DNA from: Balneicella halophila
Lineage (GTDB): Bacteria > Bacteroidota > Bacteroidia > Bacteroidales > Balneicellaceae
Assembly: GCF_003096835.1 (NCBI RefSeq)
Contig: NZ_QENZ01000003.1
Coordinates: forward strand, 496,001-560,000
Direction of reading: 5' to 3'
DNA: 64,000 bases
The number at the start of each line of letters is the position of its first letter. The stretch's first letter is position 1. The translations under genes were made by a program, and so were the position numbers. Below, piece by piece: positions 61,490 through 64,000 of the stretch. Under the pieces are notes generated by a model that saw only the letters and a program-made list of their open reading frames with translations, did not search any database and was not told where the DNA came from.

Positions 61490-62064
61490 AGCGTCTTTCT
61501 CAGAAATGAGGCAAGGGCTCTTACAGCCTTGCCTCTATGGCTAATTTTGTTTTTCTCACTGCTAGCCATTGTTGCGAAAGAATCTTCATACCCATCAGGT
61601 AAGAAAACTGGGTCATAACCAAAGCCCTCATTTCCTTGTTTGCTCTCTAAGATTTTACCAGTTACTTCACCTTCAAATAAATGCTCATGCCCATCGATGA
61701 TTAAAGCAACAACAGTACGAAAACGAGCTTTTCGATTTTCAATACCCTTTAACTCTCTTAATAATTTTTGAATGTTGTCTTCAAAACTGCAATCATCACC
61801 TGCATAACGAGCAGAATAGACACCGGGAGCATTATCAAGAGCCTCCACTTCTAAGCCAGTGTCATCAGCAAAGCAGTTCTTAGAATATTTATCGTAGATA
61901 TACCTGGCTTTTTGTAATGCATTTCCCTCAAGGGTATCTTGCGTCTCGGGAATTTCTTCTACGATACCAATCTCCCTCAATGATTTTACATCAATATTTG
62001 CAGGTAAGATTTCTTTTATCTCTTCAACTTTATGGGAGTTATTGGTTGCGATGATTAGTTCCAT
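61486..62064 (-). CDS. rdgB: Non-canonical purine NTP diphosphatase (RdgB/HAM1)
   Basis: Removes dITP, XTP and similar damaged nucleotides by hydrolysis to monophosphates. It is 192 residues with IIATNNSHKVEEIKEIL at the N-terminus, CFADDTGLEVEALDNAPGVYSA (the metal-binding aspartates), GFGYDPVFLPDG and SHRGKAVRALASFL near the end. It precedes the DUF3108 gene region by 6 bp on the same strand. Confidence 0.94.
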   Translation of the reverse strand: MELIIATNNSHKVEEIKEILPANIDVKSLREIGIVEEIPETQDTLEGNALQKARYIYDKYSKNCFADDTGLEVEALDNAPGVYSARYAGDDCSFEDNIQKLLRELKGIENRKARFRTVVALIIDGHEHLFEGEVTGKILESKQGNEGFGYDPVFLPDGYEDSFATMASSEKNKISHRGKAVRALASFLRKTL

Positions 62065-62070
62065 AACTAA

Positions 62071-62904
62071 TTACTCTTCATTCTCAAACACACCGTTGGT
62101 GTTATTAAAAACATTGTTTGAATGCTTTAAACCACTATAGTTTTTAAGAACACCTTTCACAGAACCTACACGAATTTTTGCTTCTACCATAACAGGAACT
62201 TTATTTTCATCTTGAGTTAGCCAAACACTCATTCCATCACCGTCCTCAAACATAGCACCGTTTGGAAGCACTGGTGTTATACGGTAGCATTTAACTTTTA
62301 ATCCGCTCTTTGTCTTAATTTCTTCTTTGCCACGGTAGCGAATTTCAACATTGCTTATTTCTGCATCTACCAACATTTTAATAGGTATTCTATCTCCTTT
62401 GTTAAGAGCTTCATAATCAATATTCCGTGCATAATAAAGAACGTTCATTAGATTAGTCACGCATCCATTAAAAGGAATGCTTGAGTTTTTTTGTTTGCCT
62501 TTTTTATTAATAAAAGCATTTATTGTATTGTTAGAATAATTGTAGGTATAGACATGTCTGGCTTTATAACTTCCTTCATTAGTAATTCTATCTAATGAAT
62601 AGGGAATAAGGGTTTCCTTATCAACAACCGAAGTTAAAGTGTCTCGTAATGAAAAAAACATATCAAAGGCTTTTGCATTACGACCAATGCCTTTTAACTC
62701 ATAGGCTGGTTTCCCTAGAAACTCCGTTTTTTTTACATTCATTGTTATTTTACCCGCATTCACCCAGAGAAGTCCCCAGTTGTAATATCCGGTAAATTCT
62801 AATTTTTCTCCTGCAGTAAATGCGTTGTTTTCTATACATTGTGCATTCAGATGAGATACGCTAAAAGCACTTAGTGCAATTAATAATATGACAGTCTTTT
62901 TCAT
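62071..62904 (-). CDS. DUF3108 exported protein
   Basis: A 277-residue exported protein (signal VILLIALSAFSVSHLNAQ) with one DUF3108 domain: AGEKLEFTGYYNWGLLWVNAGKI, SLDRITNEGSYKARH, YYARNIDYEALNKGDRIPIKM and VWLTQDENKVPVMVEAKI. Probably a periplasmic beta-structured protein. Function unknown. It lies 11 bp after the Ig-like domain gene and may share its transcript. Confidence 0.85.
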   Translation of the reverse strand: MKKTVILLIALSAFSVSHLNAQCIENNAFTAGEKLEFTGYYNWGLLWVNAGKITMNVKKTEFLGKPAYELKGIGRNAKAFDMFFSLRDTLTSVVDKETLIPYSLDRITNEGSYKARHVYTYNYSNNTINAFINKKGKQKNSSIPFNGCVTNLMNVLYYARNIDYEALNKGDRIPIKMLVDAEISNVEIRYRGKEEIKTKSGLKVKCYRITPVLPNGAMFEDGDGMSVWLTQDENKVPVMVEAKIRVGSVKGVLKNYSGLKHSNNVFNNTNGVFENEE

Positions 62905-62915
62905 TTTTTCCTTTT

Positions 62916-64000
62916 TTAATTATTTAGATTCCAATCAACTTCTAATTCCCAATTGGATCTTAACTCTATTTCTTTAGAAAAGATTTTTGTTCGTTCAGGC
63001 TGGCGTTGAGTTTCATAATCTCCAACATCCCATTTACCGTTACCGTTGGTGTCCCATAGCGCTTTTAGCTGATAGGTTGCTGGGGGTAGATTTTCAAAAG
63101 TAATTACTTCGCCCTCTGTCCAATTTTGTTGTGCTATGACTACATTCGGATTACTTTTCTTCACCAGTTGTATGAGAACATTTTCTTCTCCTCCTGCAAT
63201 CATTACAAAGAGTTTGCCATAAAATGAATTATCATAAGTAGAGAAAGAGTTTTCTAGCTTTTTATTCGGTCTTCCTCCGCTGTCATAGACAGCCATTGAA
63301 TCTATTCTAATAGTATATTCTTCATTAGGTTCTATTTGGAATATGACATGATACTTTCTGTGTGGTAAGATACTGTCAGGTGTTAATGTTAATTCAATAG
63401 GAGAACTGATAGTATCCTTTTTTGTAAAAAGAGCGACATGCTCTTGATTTAAAGTTGTGACTGGTCGTTCAAATGTCAAAATAAGCGGATCGAAATAATT
63501 TATTTGACCTGACATATTTGTCTGAATATCCATAAACTCTATATTGGCCCCTTCTTCTTCCTCTTTTTGTTCTTTTTTGCTTTTTTTCGGTTCTTTGTAA
63601 ACCAATTTTAATGTGTCATCATAAGGGCTGAGATAACCTAAAGTGTCAGTTTTTAGATAAGATAATTTTGCTAATAGTGTGTCTTTTTGTGCTATATCTT
63701 TATCCGCAATCCAATAAATTAAACTGTCATTAGTTTCATTACTTTCAGTATAGAATGGAACGTCTTTTGAACTATTTAGTATTTCTATAGATAGAGAATC
63801 TTTAAGTGGCGCATTAAAAAGGAAATTCAGTTGTTCAGGCAACGGGCGAGTATAATCTTCTAGATATTGCAGACTCTTTACTGGAGTATACATGCGTAGT
63901 TGTAAACTGATGTTTTTGAATAAAGTATATTTATCCAACTGTAGAGAATCTTGATCTCCTCGGTCGGTTTCTGAGGTATGCACATTCTCTTTTAGAAAAG
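62916..64000 (-). CDS. Ig-like domain (Big_5-type) envelope protein, 5' end outside window
   Basis: The C-terminal 361 residues of a longer exported protein; the frame continues to the window edge as FLKENVHTSETDRGD, so the GTG at 63981-63983 is an internal Val codon. It has Big_5/Ig-like beta segments (FDPLILTFERPVTTLNQEH, RKYHVIFQIEPNEEYTIRID) and ends with a calcium-site-like DTNGNGKWDVGDYETQRQPE, a pattern typical of Bacteroidota lipoproteins with Ig-like domains. Function unknown. Confidence 0.78.
   Translation of the reverse strand, partial: FLKENVHTSETDRGDQDSLQLDKYTLFKNISLQLRMYTPVKSLQYLEDYTRPLPEQLNFLFNAPLKDSLSIEILNSSKDVPFYTESNETNDSLIYWIADKDIAQKDTLLAKLSYLKTDTLGYLSPYDDTLKLVYKEPKKSKKEQKEEEEGANIEFMDIQTNMSGQINYFDPLILTFERPVTTLNQEHVALFTKKDTISSPIELTLTPDSILPHRKYHVIFQIEPNEEYTIRIDSMAVYDSGGRPNKKLENSFSTYDNSFYGKLFVMIAGGEENVLIQLVKKSNPNVVIAQQNWTEGEVITFENLPPATYQLKALWDTNGNGKWDVGDYETQRQPERTKIFSKEIELRSNWELEVDWNLNN

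Overview
The window is AT-rich chromosomal DNA from a member of the Bacteroidota, most likely order Bacteroidales. The evidence is the gene content (GH3-family protein, DUF3098-uppP-truB-queA block, 7TM-HD protein, NupC with a lipoprotein-like head, SMUG2, DcaP-like porin, DUF3108/Ig-like envelope proteins), TAnnTTTG-type promoter boxes, little Shine-Dalgarno signal and intergenic palindromic repeats. Genus cannot be fixed from sequence alone; a Dysgonomonas/Porphyromonas-like relative is a guess. I see no prophage, insertion sequence, CRISPR array or rRNA.

Layout. 1-1417: the end of a broken FAD/Fe-S D-lactate dehydrogenase-type gene. 1428-16325: an anaerobic cobalamin locus. It holds every step from uroporphyrinogen III to cobyrinate a,c-diamide, with eight ring enzymes packed into four two-domain fusions (CbiE-CbiT, CbiG-CbiF, CbiH-CbiC, CbiJ-CbiD), plus CbiL, CobA, precorrin-2 dehydrogenase, the chelatase CbiX with a histidine-rich tail, CbiA and the cobalt ECF transporter CbiMNQO. 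A cobalamin riboswitch (about 11298-11465) precedes the early-pathway and cobalt-uptake operon. 16397-17513: a phosphatase pseudogene with three lesions. 17792-25594: tRNA-Met, lptF, fmt, then a minus-strand run (DUF151 nuclease, NupC, DeoC, QueD, glucosaminidase). 25798-28640: asd, a frameshifted lipoprotein gene, a repeat-filled gap, and a tandem DoxX pair with one dead copy. 28712-38939: minus-strand housekeeping genes (SUI1, nucleoside phosphorylase, queA, truB, uppP, DUF3098, DHODH-like, symporter, GH3, HD phosphohydrolase). 39140-43392: TMEM175, GNAT, nitroreductase, PepSY protein, DJ-1/PfpI. 43571-48700: a decayed defence island with an apparently intact type IIG restriction-modification enzyme, a frameshifted DUF488 gene, a SMUG2 glycosylase missing its original 5' end, and the C-terminal stub of a type I HsdR. 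48834-50086: small membrane protein, OB-like lipoprotein and PepSY protein. 50250-64000: tRNA-Ile2-like gene, HAD, comF, rsgA, then cell-envelope and housekeeping genes, ending inside an Ig-like domain protein.

Two themes stand out. The first is the compact, heavily fused B12 pathway under partial riboswitch control. The second is widespread gene decay: six broken or truncated genes of unrelated function, several carrying point-substitution stops that homopolymer sequencing error would not explain. Three intergenic gaps (5.9-6.6, 10.8-11.3 and 27.2-27.7 kb) share dispersed repeat families.
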